Part shown: in pieces, positions 1 through 6,531 of the stretch | Position numbering within the stretch: the stretch's first letter is position 1 | Layout: each line of letters starts with the position of its first letter | Made by a program: the position numbers and the translations under genes | Origin: CBINFS01 sp966250015 | GTDB taxonomy: Bacteria > Bacteroidota > Rhodothermia > Rhodothermales > DASSAV01 | DNA: 20,718 bases | Reading direction: 5' to 3' | Assembly (NCBI GenBank): GCA_966250015.1 | Contig: CBINFS010000054.1 | Coordinates: forward strand, 1-20,718 | The notes under the pieces: generated by a model | Database searches by the model: none | What the model saw: the letters and a program-made list of their open reading frames with translations, nothing else | Told to the model about the DNA's origin: nothing

Positions 1-225
1 TTGTTCTGGAATGACGCTTACGACTCCAATTCCAGATTCAGCGATGAGTCTATCTACCAACTGCATGGCCTCATCGCCGCTTCGCCTGAACATGACAATG
101 GCTGATTCCAGGTAATTGGCAGCAGAAATGTACTTTGTCTCGGCTTGCACCAGAGCGGTCGTTAAATGAGCGGCTTCGGGCTCCTTCAGCAGAATGGCAA
201 TCAGCGCCGAGGTATCGATCACCAT
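1..225 (-). CDS. VapC-like PIN-domain toxin, 3' end outside the window
   Basis: The minus strand encodes 75 residues from an ATG at 225 and runs off the window at base 1. It begins MVIDTSALIAILLKEPEAA, the typical start of PIN-domain ribonucleases, with the first acidic metal ligand at Asp4 and the second at Glu40 (context NYLESAIV). The C-terminal acidic residues lie outside the window. VapC toxins are Mg2+-dependent RNases that cleave tRNA or rRNA and are neutralised by a cognate VapB. The ATG lies one base after the stop codon of the upstream antitoxin-like frame, the usual coupled VapB-VapC arrangement. The family is clear; activity cannot be judged because the protein is incomplete here. 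Confidence 0.85.
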   Translation of the reverse strand, partial: MVIDTSALIAILLKEPEAAHLTTALVQAETKYISAANYLESAIVMFRRSGDEAMQLVDRLIAESGIGVVSVIPEQ

Positions 226-226
226 G

Positions 227-445
227 TCAGCTCGGTAGCCCGTTTTCGTCATAGCCCAGGAGCTCGTCTGGCGTTCGATCGGCGATAACCGGTAAACGAG
301 CAACCTCCTCTTGAATGTTGGCAATTGCCTTCTTTACGGCTTTGGGGTCCGGATGCAAGTCTCCGTAATACTTGACCGTTGATCCAGCTTTGGTCTGCTG
401 CTTCCGACGGGAGCGCTCGAGTCTTTCCTGAACGGCACGGTGCAC
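227..445 (-). CDS. VapB-like antitoxin (Rv0623/PSK_trans_fac type), 5' end abnormal
   Basis: The frame ends one base before the VapC start and contains HRAVQERLERSRR, a hallmark of Rv0623-type VapB antitoxins. Its C-terminal part (residues PDELLGYDENGLPS at the end) is the usual toxin-binding tail. The only standard start codon in frame is GTG at 445-443, which gives 72 residues. Homology-like sequence continues upstream of it for 27 more codons (INRPDIDWLVRELAELTGEN and following) to an in-frame TAG at 523-521. Starting at GTG 445 therefore removes the N-terminal DNA-binding part expected of this family. Either the antitoxin is truncated, it uses a rare ATT start at 517-515, or the full-length gene is broken. 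The sequence cannot decide between these. Confidence 0.6.
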   Translation of the reverse strand: MHRAVQERLERSRRKQQTKAGSTVKYYGDLHPDPKAVKKAIANIQEEVARLPVIADRTPDELLGYDENGLPS

Positions 446-529
446 GGCTTCATCGGGGTTCTCTCCGGTCAGCTCAGCAAGCTCGCGGACGAGCCAATCG
501 ATATCCGGGCGATTAATAGTCTACGTCAC
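446..529 (-). pseudogene. N-terminal remnant of the vapB reading frame with in-frame TAG
   Basis: In frame with the antitoxin, the minus strand from 529 reads V-T-stop-T-I-N-R-P-D-I-D-W-L-V-R-E-L-A-E-L and on to AV, directly preceding HRAVQE. Intact relatives typically start M-A-L-x-I. Here a GTG at 529-527 would be the third codon before ACT-ATT-AAT, but TAG at 523-521 interrupts it. No ATG, GTG or TTG lies between the TAG and the GTG at 445. This looks like a recent nonsense change or a small indel in codon 3. An ATT start would rescue the frame, and a sequencing error is also possible. Confidence 0.5.
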
Positions 530-604
530 GGCAGCATCGGTTCGAATCGTGAATATGGTACCGGAGTGAGCCCGGTCTGTTTCTTCGCAAGGCCAGGTGC
601 TGTT

Positions 605-636
605 TTTGGATTAAAGATCATCCTGGCTTAATTTAG
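605..636 (+). promoter_or_regulatory. Putative promoter of the TPP riboswitch-tenA operon
   Basis: TTTG at 605-608 and TAATTTAG at 629-636, separated by 20 bases, match the Bacteroidota primary-sigma pattern (TTTG at -33, TAnnTTTG at -7) with one mismatch in the -7 element. The same bases give only a weak sigma70 alternative (TTGGAT at 606-611, TAATTT at 629-634). Initiation about 7 bases downstream would fall just before the P1 helix of the riboswitch at 645, which supports the assignment. Confidence 0.45.
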
Positions 637-644
637 CCGTCAAC

Positions 645-727
645 GAAGCTAGGGGTGTCCGGCGTGCGGCCGGGCTGAGAGAGTCCCTCCGAACCTGATC
701 CGGATCATACCGGCGAAGGAAAGCTTC
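645..727 (+). promoter_or_regulatory. TPP riboswitch (THI box)
   Basis: The conserved thiamin-pyrophosphate aptamer elements appear in order: AGGGGTGTCC at the start, CTGAGA near 676-681, then the core GAACCTGATCCGGATCATAC and CGGCGAAGGAAAGC. P1 can form from GAAGCT at 645-650 and AGCTTC at 722-727, a perfect 6-bp closing helix. The aptamer lies about 75 bases upstream of the first tenA gene. No strong terminator with a T-tract follows. The bases CCTCG at 761-765 can pair with CGAGG at 791-795, which overlaps the likely ribosome binding site. Control of translation initiation is therefore the more likely mode, though this is an inference. Confidence 0.93.
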
Positions 728-801
728 TCTCGTCTCTGCCTTTTCGGTATCGACCCGGCGCCTCGTGCTTCCCTTCTTACCCCAAACAGCCGAGGTTCGC
801 A

Positions 802-1452
802 ATGTCGTTTACCGATTCTTTGCTCGAGCGAAATGCCGCCCTCTGGCAGCGGATGCTCGATCACCCGTTCCTGATCCAGACGCGTGACGGCGTCATTTCC
901 GACGAGGTTTTCGCCAACTGGATGCGTCAGGACTACCTCTTCGTAGAGGCTGCCATTCCCATGATGGGTGTTTTGATCGCCAAGGCGCCCACGCACCATC
1001 GAAAAACGCTCAATGACGCCATCGGCGGTTTACTTGCCGAGCTCGACCTCTTCCGGGAGCGCGCCGAAGTCGCCGGTGTCGACCTCAGCGGCCTGACCCC
1101 TTCCTTCACGTGCCACGCGTACATCCAGTACCTGATGGCTTCCGTTTATCAGGGAAGCTACGCAGAGGGGTTCACGGTCCTGTATGCGGGTGAAAAAGCC
1201 TACCACGAGTCGTGGAAGGTCGTCCAGTCCGGCCTCGATCCCGCTTCGAAGTGGTATCCGTTCGTCGAGAACTGGGCGGGAGACGCTTTCGCCGAATACG
1301 TGGCCTTCCTCGAACGAGAGCTGGACGGGCTTGCTGAAGGCGCAGGACCCGACGAGCGGAGACGAATGGCCTCCCTCTTCGAGTACTCGGTCCGGTACGA
1401 GATCGCCTTCTGGGAAATGGCGCTCACGGCGACGACGTGGCCGGGAGTCTGA
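802..1452 (+). CDS. TenA family protein, TenA_E-like (no active-site Cys)
   Basis: This 216-residue all-helical protein is of TenA/thiaminase-II length and fold. It has the conserved QDYLF segment with Asp44, and FEYSVRYEIAFWEM near the C-terminus, which supplies the family Glu at about residue 200. Where Cys-type TenA proteins carry PCxWxY, this protein reads LYAGEKAY (residues 127-134). The catalytic Cys is absent and Glu131 lies one position after it, as in the TenA_E branch. Characterised TenA_E enzymes (plant) hydrolyse amino-HMP and its N-formyl derivative in salvage of degraded thiamin pyrimidine. It is the first gene after a TPP riboswitch, so expression should fall when TPP is abundant. 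The start ATG has a weak GAGG seven to ten bases upstream. The exact substrate is uncertain. Confidence 0.88.
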   Translation: MSFTDSLLERNAALWQRMLDHPFLIQTRDGVISDEVFANWMRQDYLFVEAAIPMMGVLIAKAPTHHRKTLNDAIGGLLAELDLFRERAEVAGVDLSGLTPSFTCHAYIQYLMASVYQGSYAEGFTVLYAGEKAYHESWKVVQSGLDPASKWYPFVENWAGDAFAEYVAFLERELDGLAEGAGPDERRRMASLFEYSVRYEIAFWEMALTATTWPGV

Positions 1453-1502
1453 TCCGGACACTCCACACGTGTACTTCTTCCTTAACGAAAATCGACAGAA
1501 AG

Positions 1503-2168
1503 ATGCCTTTTACGGAAGAGCTCTATCGGGCGGCACGCCCCATCTGGGACGCACAGGTCGAGCACCCGTTTGTGCAGGGAATCGCAAATGGATCGCTCGA
1601 CGAGCAGATTTTCAAGCGGTGGATTCTTCAGGACTACCTCTACCTGAAGGAGTTTGCCCGGGTGTTCGCCTGGGCAGCGGCAAAGGCCGATCGGCTCGAA
1701 TCGATGGCCTGGTACGCGCACGTGCTGGCGCTCACACTCGACTCCGAGATGGCGCTCCACCGCAAGTATGCCGAACGGTTCGGCATCTCCGCCGAACAAC
1801 TCGAAAACCAGGAAATGTGGCCCACCACGCGGGCCTATACCGACTTCCTGGTCCGCACGGCGGCAGACGGCGACCTCGCCGACCTCCTGGCCGCGCTCCT
1901 TCCCTGCGCGTGGGGGTACGTACACATTGCCCAGCGCCTCATCGAAGGGCCCCGGCCATCAGACCAGCGGTACGCCGACTGGATCGATCAGTACACGTCG
2001 GAGGAGTTCGCCGAAGCGGCGGCGTGGCTGCGGCGCGAGCTGGATCGCCACACGGAAGGCGCGACGGATGATAAAAAAGCACGACTAACCGGTCTCTTCC
2101 TGCAATCGAGCCGGTTCGAATGGCAGTTCTGGGAGATGTGCTGGAAGGGAGAGCGCTGGCCGTGCTGA
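1503..2168 (+). CDS. tenA: Aminopyrimidine aminohydrolase TenA (thiaminase II), Cys type
   Basis: This 221-residue protein carries the full TenA active site at the numbering known from Bacillus subtilis TenA: Asp44, Tyr47, Tyr112, Cys135 and Tyr139 in LLPCAWGY, and a Glu at 206 in the C-terminal FEWQFWEM segment. TenA hydrolyses 4-amino-5-aminomethyl-2-methylpyrimidine to HMP, recycling the pyrimidine of degraded thiamin, and can also cleave thiamin. The frame is open further upstream to 1437, inside the preceding tenA. The ATG at 1503 is chosen because it gives the standard N-terminus and family length. It follows the first tenA by 50 bases and shares its riboswitch-controlled transcript. 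A strong hairpin closes the unit. No other thi gene is in the window. Confidence 0.92.
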   Translation: MPFTEELYRAARPIWDAQVEHPFVQGIANGSLDEQIFKRWILQDYLYLKEFARVFAWAAAKADRLESMAWYAHVLALTLDSEMALHRKYAERFGISAEQLENQEMWPTTRAYTDFLVRTAADGDLADLLAALLPCAWGYVHIAQRLIEGPRPSDQRYADWIDQYTSEEFAEAAAWLRRELDRHTEGATDDKKARLTGLFLQSSRFEWQFWEMCWKGERWPC

Positions 2169-2176
2169 ATTCCAAT

Positions 2177-2217
2177 CCTGTGAACCCGGCCTGATAGGCG
2201 CAAGCCGGGTTCACAGG
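2177..2217. terminator. Perfect 14-bp hairpin between convergent tenA and SIMPL genes
   Basis: CCTGTGAACCCGGC at 2177-2190 is the exact reverse complement of GCCGGGTTCACAGG at 2204-2217, with a 13-base loop. It begins 8 bases after the tenA stop and ends 8 bases before the stop of the convergent SIMPL gene, the position expected of a shared bidirectional terminator. There is no clean T-run on the plus side (GTTGCTTTA follows), so efficiency is uncertain. Confidence 0.75.
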
Positions 2218-2225
2218 TGGTTGCT

Positions 2226-2960
2226 TTATAAAATCGAGAACAGGACCTGGACGGTCGCCCGGACTTCAATCTCACCCGACGCGTACGCGTCCGGTTCGGG
2301 TGCGGCGGCGGCATCCTTGGCCAGCATCTCCTGCGACGCCATGCGGAAGTACGGCTGGGGGAAATCGAACATCTGCTCGTTGATCTGCACGACCTTCCCG
2401 AGCGACACACCGAGCGTCGAGGCCATCAGCTCGGCCTTTTCGCGGGCGTTGCTCACGGCTTCCCGGAGGGCTTCGTTACGCGCTGCCTTGCGGTCGCGCA
2501 GGCCGTAGCTCACCCCGTGGAGCCGGTTGGCGCCTTTCTGAACGACTTCAGCCACAAGCGCCGGCAGCTTCTCCAGATCGTACACCTCGACGACGACGTC
2601 GCGAACGACCTCGAGCCCTTTTTCGACGTATTGCCGGGACCGTTCGTCCCATTCACGGACGGGCTCGATGCGGAACGCCTCCATCCGTATGCGCTCCTCC
2701 GGAATGCCCAGCGCGCGAACGGCATTCATGGCCTCGGCGGAAGCCGCCGCATTTTGCTGCCGCGCGACTTCAGCATCCAGACCCCTTGTGACGATCGAAA
2801 AACGAACGGTCGACATGTCCGGCATTACTTTGACGATCCCTTCGCCCGAGACCGTTACACCGGGGAAAGGCTGGTTGGAAACCTGCGCGTAAGCGGAACT
2901 GTCTACCATTAAGAACACCCCGAACAGGATGGTTAGCAGAATAAGCGATTTTCTATACAT
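2226..2960 (-). CDS. SIMPL-domain (DUF541) periplasmic protein
   Basis: The protein has 244 residues. A signal peptide occupies residues 1 to about 25 (basic MYRKS, hydrophobic core, cleavage likely after AYA). The mature part begins with the SIMPL-type strand PGVTVSGEGIVKVMPDMSTV and continues through alternating strands and helices with R-x-x-A-R-N-E-A-L-R-E-A-V around residue 160, the typical DUF541 pattern (E. coli YggE, Brucella BP26). Length and architecture match single-domain family members. Such proteins are exported, form ring-shaped oligomers in BP26, and are linked to envelope or oxidative stress without a known reaction. It is divergent from the mgtC-like gene across 174 bases that contain duplicated sequence blocks. 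Confidence 0.9.
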   Translation of the reverse strand: MYRKSLILLTILFGVFLMVDSSAYAQVSNQPFPGVTVSGEGIVKVMPDMSTVRFSIVTRGLDAEVARQQNAAASAEAMNAVRALGIPEERIRMEAFRIEPVREWDERSRQYVEKGLEVVRDVVVEVYDLEKLPALVAEVVQKGANRLHGVSYGLRDRKAARNEALREAVSNAREKAELMASTLGVSLGKVVQINEQMFDFPQPYFRMASQEMLAKDAAAAPEPDAYASGEIEVRATVQVLFSIL

Positions 2961-3018
2961 GGATAGGGTCGGTTCGGTTGTGAATGATCTATGAACGTAC
3001 TGCAGGCACTGATAGCAA

Positions 3019-3107
3019 TAAACACTCCAGATACGTAAAAATGTCTGGACCGGTTACCTTCGACGTTCGGTCGCCGCCAAACACTTTCTGGAATCTGACC
3101 GGTTCAC
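3019..3107. repeat. Duplicated sequence block in a divergent intergenic region
   Basis: Two related segments lie between the SIMPL and mgtC-like genes. The first (about 3019-3056) contains AAACACT then TCTGGACCGGTTAC. The second (about 3078-3107) contains AAACACT then TCTGACCGGTTCAC. The first also holds a small inverted repeat, CCAGA at 3027-3031 and TCTGG at 3044-3048. The spacing suggests a tandem operator or a local duplication. No known regulator site was recognised. Confidence 0.4.
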
Positions 3108-3134
3108 AAGAGCACTAATTGCGGGAGGAAGCCC

Positions 3135-3593
3135 ATGTTCGACGCCCAGAGCGTATCTGATTTCCTTTCCGCCGCTTTGCACATCGGGCTTGCTTACCTC
3201 ATCGCTGTCCCGGTCGGGTGGGAACGAGAGGGCAGCGTGCGCTCGCTCGGCTTGCGGACGTTTCCTCTTGTTTCAATGGCAAGCGCGGGATTTGTCCTGC
3301 TGTGTCTCGAGGTATTTGAAGGGAGCCCGGAGAGCCAGGCTCGTGTGATACAGGGCCTGATGACGGGCATCGGCTTCATTGGGGGCGGGGCGATCCTGAA
3401 GGGTAAACGGACCGTCAGGGGATCGGCCACGGCCGCCAGCATCTGGGCAACCGGCGCCATGGGAGCGGCCGCCGCCTACGGCCGGTTCGATATCGCGATT
3501 CTCCTGAGCGCCGTCACCTTCATTACCCTGCACTGGCTCAACCCGGTAAAGAAACGGATCGAAAAGGAAGCGGGGCTCTCCGACGACGAGTAG
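3135..3593 (+). CDS. MgtC/SapB family inner-membrane protein
   Basis: The protein has 152 residues, the length of a single MgtC/SapB domain without the C-terminal ACT-like extension of Salmonella MgtC. Family motifs are visible: a first helix followed by GWERE (conserved Glu-Arg-Glu), GLRTFPLVSMAS, and GIGFIGGGAILK followed by the ATAASIWATGAMGAAAAYG helix, which together give four or five membrane segments. Salmonella MgtC supports growth in low Mg2+ and inhibits the F-type ATPase; environmental homologues are mostly uncharacterised. The start is secured by GGGAGGA, a strong ribosome binding site, 7 bases upstream. A hairpin follows the stop codon. Confidence 0.9.
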   Translation: MFDAQSVSDFLSAALHIGLAYLIAVPVGWEREGSVRSLGLRTFPLVSMASAGFVLLCLEVFEGSPESQARVIQGLMTGIGFIGGGAILKGKRTVRGSATAASIWATGAMGAAAAYGRFDIAILLSAVTFITLHWLNPVKKRIEKEAGLSDDE

Positions 3594-3608
3594 CAGCCGG
3601 AAAAACGA

Positions 3609-3642
3609 AAGCGGTCTGCCACCCTCAGGCGGCAGACCGCTT
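3609..3642. terminator. Intrinsic terminator shared by convergent genes
   Basis: AAGCGGTCTGCC at 3609-3620 pairs perfectly with GGCAGACCGCTT at 3631-3642 (12 bp, 10-base loop). Read on the minus strand, it is followed by TTCGTTTTT, a good T-tract, so it terminates the three-gene operon ending at 3665. On the plus strand CGCTCTTTA follows, a weaker tail that may still serve the mgtC-like gene. Confidence 0.8.
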
Positions 3643-3664
3643 CGCTCTTTATACGGCGGGAGTC

Positions 3665-4840
3665 CTATAGCTTCGTGTTCTCTTTGTAGATACCCGTACG
3701 CGTCGCGCCTGGCAGTCTACCTTCGGAGGACGGAGGTGGACTACTGCTCCTCAGGGACTCCTCCTTAGCCGTGTTCTTCATCTGCTCAGTCGAATCTTTC
3801 GCCTCATCCTTGATGCGTTCGGCCGAGCTCACCACTTCGTCCTTAATCCGTTCGGTGGATTCTTTCGCGACCTCCTTCACCTGCTCGAACGTGCTTTCGG
3901 CACGCTGGCGGGCTTCGTCAAACAACTGGTCGCGCGTCTCGCCCATCCACTCATCCTCCTTCCGGGTGCCCGGTAGCATCAGGCCGATGGCGGCCCCAAT
4001 GCCGAGGGCGACGGCGCCCACCGCGAGCGGGTTCTCTTCCATCTGATACTCGAGCTGGCTCTTCGTCCGGCGGGCTCTGTACCCCGCCTGATCGCCGAAT
4101 CGTGAGATCCGCTCTTTCGCTTCGTGGGCCATATCGCCCGCACGGTGCTGCACCTCGCGTGCCTTGTCGGCAGCCTGTTGCCCCATTTCCGATGCGCGTT
4201 CCTTCACCTCCTGCGCCTTCTCTCCGGCACGGCTGCGTAACGACTGCTCGTCCTCGCCCCGGTAGAAGTCCGACTCGTACGCCGTGGCGTCCGGATCGAG
4301 GTATTCGTCACCATAGTACCCCGGTTCGCCGTAAACATATGCACTCCGGTAGCGGCGACGTTCGTAGCGAGGATAACGTCCGTAATAGGACGAGTCGTAG
4401 TAGTCATCCGACGAGCTTCGCTCTCTGCCCTTCATCGCCAGCCAGGCCAACCCGATTCCGGTAAACAGCGATGGTATGGGATTGTCTCTGATCAGGTCCA
4501 CAAACGATGAACCCGCTCCTTTTGCTCTATGCTTCATGTCTTCTTTGAACCGTTGCTTGATGTGTTTAGGGCTGAAGCGTTCTCCGATCTCATTGATCGT
4601 CTCGCTCATCTCAGCCCGGGTCCGTTCGATCTCGCGTTCGATCTGCTCCGGACTCCTGTTCTTGCGTTCGGCGTAGACCGACTTCGTATCGTACCGATCG
4701 TTTTCGATCGTATCCTCCAACCGCCGTGTACGTGGGTCGGAATATGAAGAAGGTCTTCCATCTTCGGTGAGACCGCCTTGCCCCCGGTAGTACATGGCGC
4801 CGGATTCGGGCGACGTCATCTCATCTCTTCTTTGATCCAT
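3665..4840 (-). CDS. DUF3618-domain membrane protein with LEA-like amphipathic helices
   Basis: The protein has 391 residues. Residues 62 to about 101 form a DUF3618 segment (RSPEQIEREIERTRAEMSETI), followed by a membrane segment at about 120-136 and a Tyr/Arg/Asp-rich linker at 146-193 with many YY and RY pairs. Amphipathic Ala/Lys/Glu helix occupies 205-260. A second hydrophobic segment (270-291, NPLAVGAVALGIGAAIGLMLPG) resembles that of DUF883/YqjD proteins. Lys/Glu repeats (ERIKDEVVSSAERIKDEAKD) at 303-362 are LEA-like. ATG 4840 is preceded by GAGAGGAT; an alternative ATG at 4819 overlaps the upstream stop as ATGA. It is the last gene of the operon. An envelope-stress or membrane-associating role is an inference; no reaction is known. 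Confidence 0.82.
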   Translation of the reverse strand: MDQRRDEMTSPESGAMYYRGQGGLTEDGRPSSYSDPRTRRLEDTIENDRYDTKSVYAERKNRSPEQIEREIERTRAEMSETINEIGERFSPKHIKQRFKEDMKHRAKGAGSSFVDLIRDNPIPSLFTGIGLAWLAMKGRERSSSDDYYDSSYYGRYPRYERRRYRSAYVYGEPGYYGDEYLDPDATAYESDFYRGEDEQSLRSRAGEKAQEVKERASEMGQQAADKAREVQHRAGDMAHEAKERISRFGDQAGYRARRTKSQLEYQMEENPLAVGAVALGIGAAIGLMLPGTRKEDEWMGETRDQLFDEARQRAESTFEQVKEVAKESTERIKDEVVSSAERIKDEAKDSTEQMKNTAKEESLRSSSPPPSSEGRLPGATRTGIYKENTKL

Positions 4841-5301
4841 TGTTTATCCTCTCTCAGCGTTCTGTTCGTCCGTTCCAGCGAGAAATCGGTTTCCTTCAGC
4901 GTCTTGATGCCCTTCTGGATCAGGGCATACCCAACGCCCGCCACGATGGCGCCTACGATCAGGCTCGCAAGCCACAGCGGCATGACCTCGGCCAGCAGGT
5001 AGGCCACCGCAAACATCAGGATTGCGAAGCCGACGTACGCCACGGCTCCACCTATCCCGATGAACGCTGCGTTCCTGCCTGCCTTCCTCGCCTTGGCCGC
5101 CATTTCGAGCCTTGCGAGCTCGATTTCGTGGTGAATGAGCGTTCGGGTCTCCACCGTCAGCTCCGAAAACAGATCGCCGAGCGACCTGGAATCGCGGAGG
5201 TACGGCCGGTGCCCGTTTTCCGAAAAATGCTCCCGTGCGCGGAAGCCTGCCGGCTCGTGGTGAGGGATCCCCATTCGGTCCCTCGATTCGTCGTATGCCA
5301 T
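4816..5301 (-). CDS. Phage holin superfamily protein (Phage_holin_3_6 / DUF1469 type)
   Basis: The protein has 161 residues. A soluble N-terminus is followed by the family motif LGDLFSELTVETRTLIHHEIELARLEM (residues 41-67; amphipathic, with the conserved H-E-I-E-L-A). Two adjacent membrane helices follow (about 77-104 and 108-128), then a charged C-terminal tail. Despite the family name, chromosomal members are not lysis proteins and commonly sit with DUF3618 genes, as here. The start ATG overlaps the upstream stop by one base (TGATG), and the stop overlaps the downstream frame, so translation is probably coupled through all three genes. It likely acts in the inner membrane, perhaps with its neighbours; its molecular role is unknown. 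Confidence 0.88.
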   Translation of the reverse strand: MAYDESRDRMGIPHHEPAGFRAREHFSENGHRPYLRDSRSLGDLFSELTVETRTLIHHEIELARLEMAAKARKAGRNAAFIGIGGAVAYVGFAILMFAVAYLLAEVMPLWLASLIVGAIVAGVGYALIQKGIKTLKETDFSLERTNRTLREDKQWIKEEMR

Positions 5302-6041
5302 CAGACTCCCCTCCTACCGCCCTCGTCGCCGGTGTTGCCACCGATCGACCCGGGGGTCGTTTCCGTGGAACGTATGGACGGCTCTTCGCGACCATAACGG
5401 CTGCCGCCGTACGGCTCGCCTTCGGAGTGGGTGCGTGAAGTCTCCACCTCACCCCATGATCCTTCGCGTCCGCTGTACGTCGATGGGTAATCGCGGTAGT
5501 GCTCGCGCGGACCGGCATATCGGCGGCTGGGCTCGCTGAAGTACGTCCGCCTGCGCTGATATTCGCCTCCGGCGCCTTCGTATTCGTGGCGCCGGTAACG
5601 CCTCGGGCTGGAGCTCTTCAGGAACCTGGCCCCCGCAGCGCCGAGCAATAGGGCGCCTCCGAAGAAGAGGCCGGGCTCGCGACGTGCGAATCGCTCCGCC
5701 TCGTCGAAGAGATCGCCAATCGTACGATTGCGAAGGTAATCGGAGAAGTGATCGACCTGCTCGGCGGCCTTGTCCAAATATTTGGCGAGGCCGTTCTCAT
5801 CCTCCGCACGCATGTTATCACCGGTCCGGCGTAGGGCATGGCTAATGTTGCCAAGGCTCTCCGAGACACGGTCCTTCTGCGACGCGAGCTGCTCTGATAC
5901 CTTTTCGCGGGCCTGCTCCGTGTACTCTCCTGCCTTTTCCTTCGCCTCGTGCATCATCTGGCTCGTTTTTTCTCGAGCCTGCTCCTTGATGCCGCCCGAT
6001 TCCTCGTGGCTGTGAGGCTGGTTAAACGTTTCCTGGGCCAT
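5301..6041 (-). CDS. Helical membrane-anchored protein, LEA-like N-terminus, first gene of operon
   Basis: The protein has 246 residues. Residues 17-60 are a run of Lys/Glu/Ala amphipathic helix with repeats of the form EQAREKxSxx(M/L). Residues 80-122 form a helical segment ending RREPG. One hydrophobic segment at about 124-141 (FFGGALLLGAAGARFL) could span or insert into the membrane. The rest is disordered and rich in Arg, Tyr, Gly and Ser. The layout resembles the third partner often found with holin_3_6 and DUF3618 proteins, but no named domain is certain. ATG 6041 is preferred to an upstream in-frame start at 6134 because GGAGGA lies 8 bases before it and the upstream residues look non-coding. 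The function is unknown; a membrane-stress role is an inference. Confidence 0.8.
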   Translation of the reverse strand: MAQETFNQPHSHEESGGIKEQAREKTSQMMHEAKEKAGEYTEQAREKVSEQLASQKDRVSESLGNISHALRRTGDNMRAEDENGLAKYLDKAAEQVDHFSDYLRNRTIGDLFDEAERFARREPGLFFGGALLLGAAGARFLKSSSPRRYRRHEYEGAGGEYQRRRTYFSEPSRRYAGPREHYRDYPSTYSGREGSWGEVETSRTHSEGEPYGGSRYGREEPSIRSTETTPGSIGGNTGDEGGRRGV

Positions 6042-6364
6042 ACTATGGTCCTCCACTGGTTTATTTGTAAATCCCTCATCTTCACATCCACCGCACTCTC
6101 CAGCGGCAGGAATACACGTTGCACCCGAACCCACGGTACGAGTTGTGCGCTTGGTGTTACATCGGACCGCCCCTCCGCCCCCGGCGCCCAGGTATTACGC
6201 GAGGGTCACAGGTCCTTCATAAACAAAGGTTAAGTTGCTGTTGGTAGATAAGCTTAGAAGAAAAACGACGGTCCGCCGATGGACGCTGATTTGCGCAGAT
6301 GATGCTTTGACTTGACGTAGACCGAGGGCGGGAGGTTCGACGCTACCAAAGACACTTCAAATGT

Positions 6365-6465
6365 GTCATCTCCGCGAAGGCGGAGATCCAGACAATGTCT
6401 CCGTCAGGCTATACGGTTCTGCCTTGTGCAACGCTTTCCTGGATTCCCGCCTTCGCGGGAATGAC
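6365..6465. repeat. REPIN-like inverted palindromic repeat element, copy 1
   Basis: Two short palindromes face each other about 50 bases apart. The left one is ATCTCCGC-GAAG-GCGGAGAT (6368-6387) inside GTCAT...CCAG. The right one is ATTCCCGC-CTTC-GCGGGAAT (6443-6462) inside CTGG...ATGAC. Reverse-complementing the right one gives the left one except for two base pairs, and both changes keep the stem paired. The whole 101 bases can fold into one long hairpin. This is the organisation of REP doublets (REPINs); similar short palindromes are common between genes in many bacteria. No RAYT transposase is in the window. Confidence 0.75.
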
Positions 6466-6531
6466 TTGTATTTTTTGCGCTTAGATATATCCTGGCGCAA
6501 CCAATCATACGTCCCTCAACGCTCATAAAAC

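Noticed and set aside
539..552. GGTTCGAATC, resembling a tRNA T-loop
   Set aside because: No acceptor stem, anticodon arm or CCA end can be placed around it.
4816..5301. Holin-family gene as evidence of a prophage
   Set aside because: There are no lysin, structural, integrase or attachment sequences, and chromosomal holin_3_6 proteins commonly sit with DUF3618 genes.
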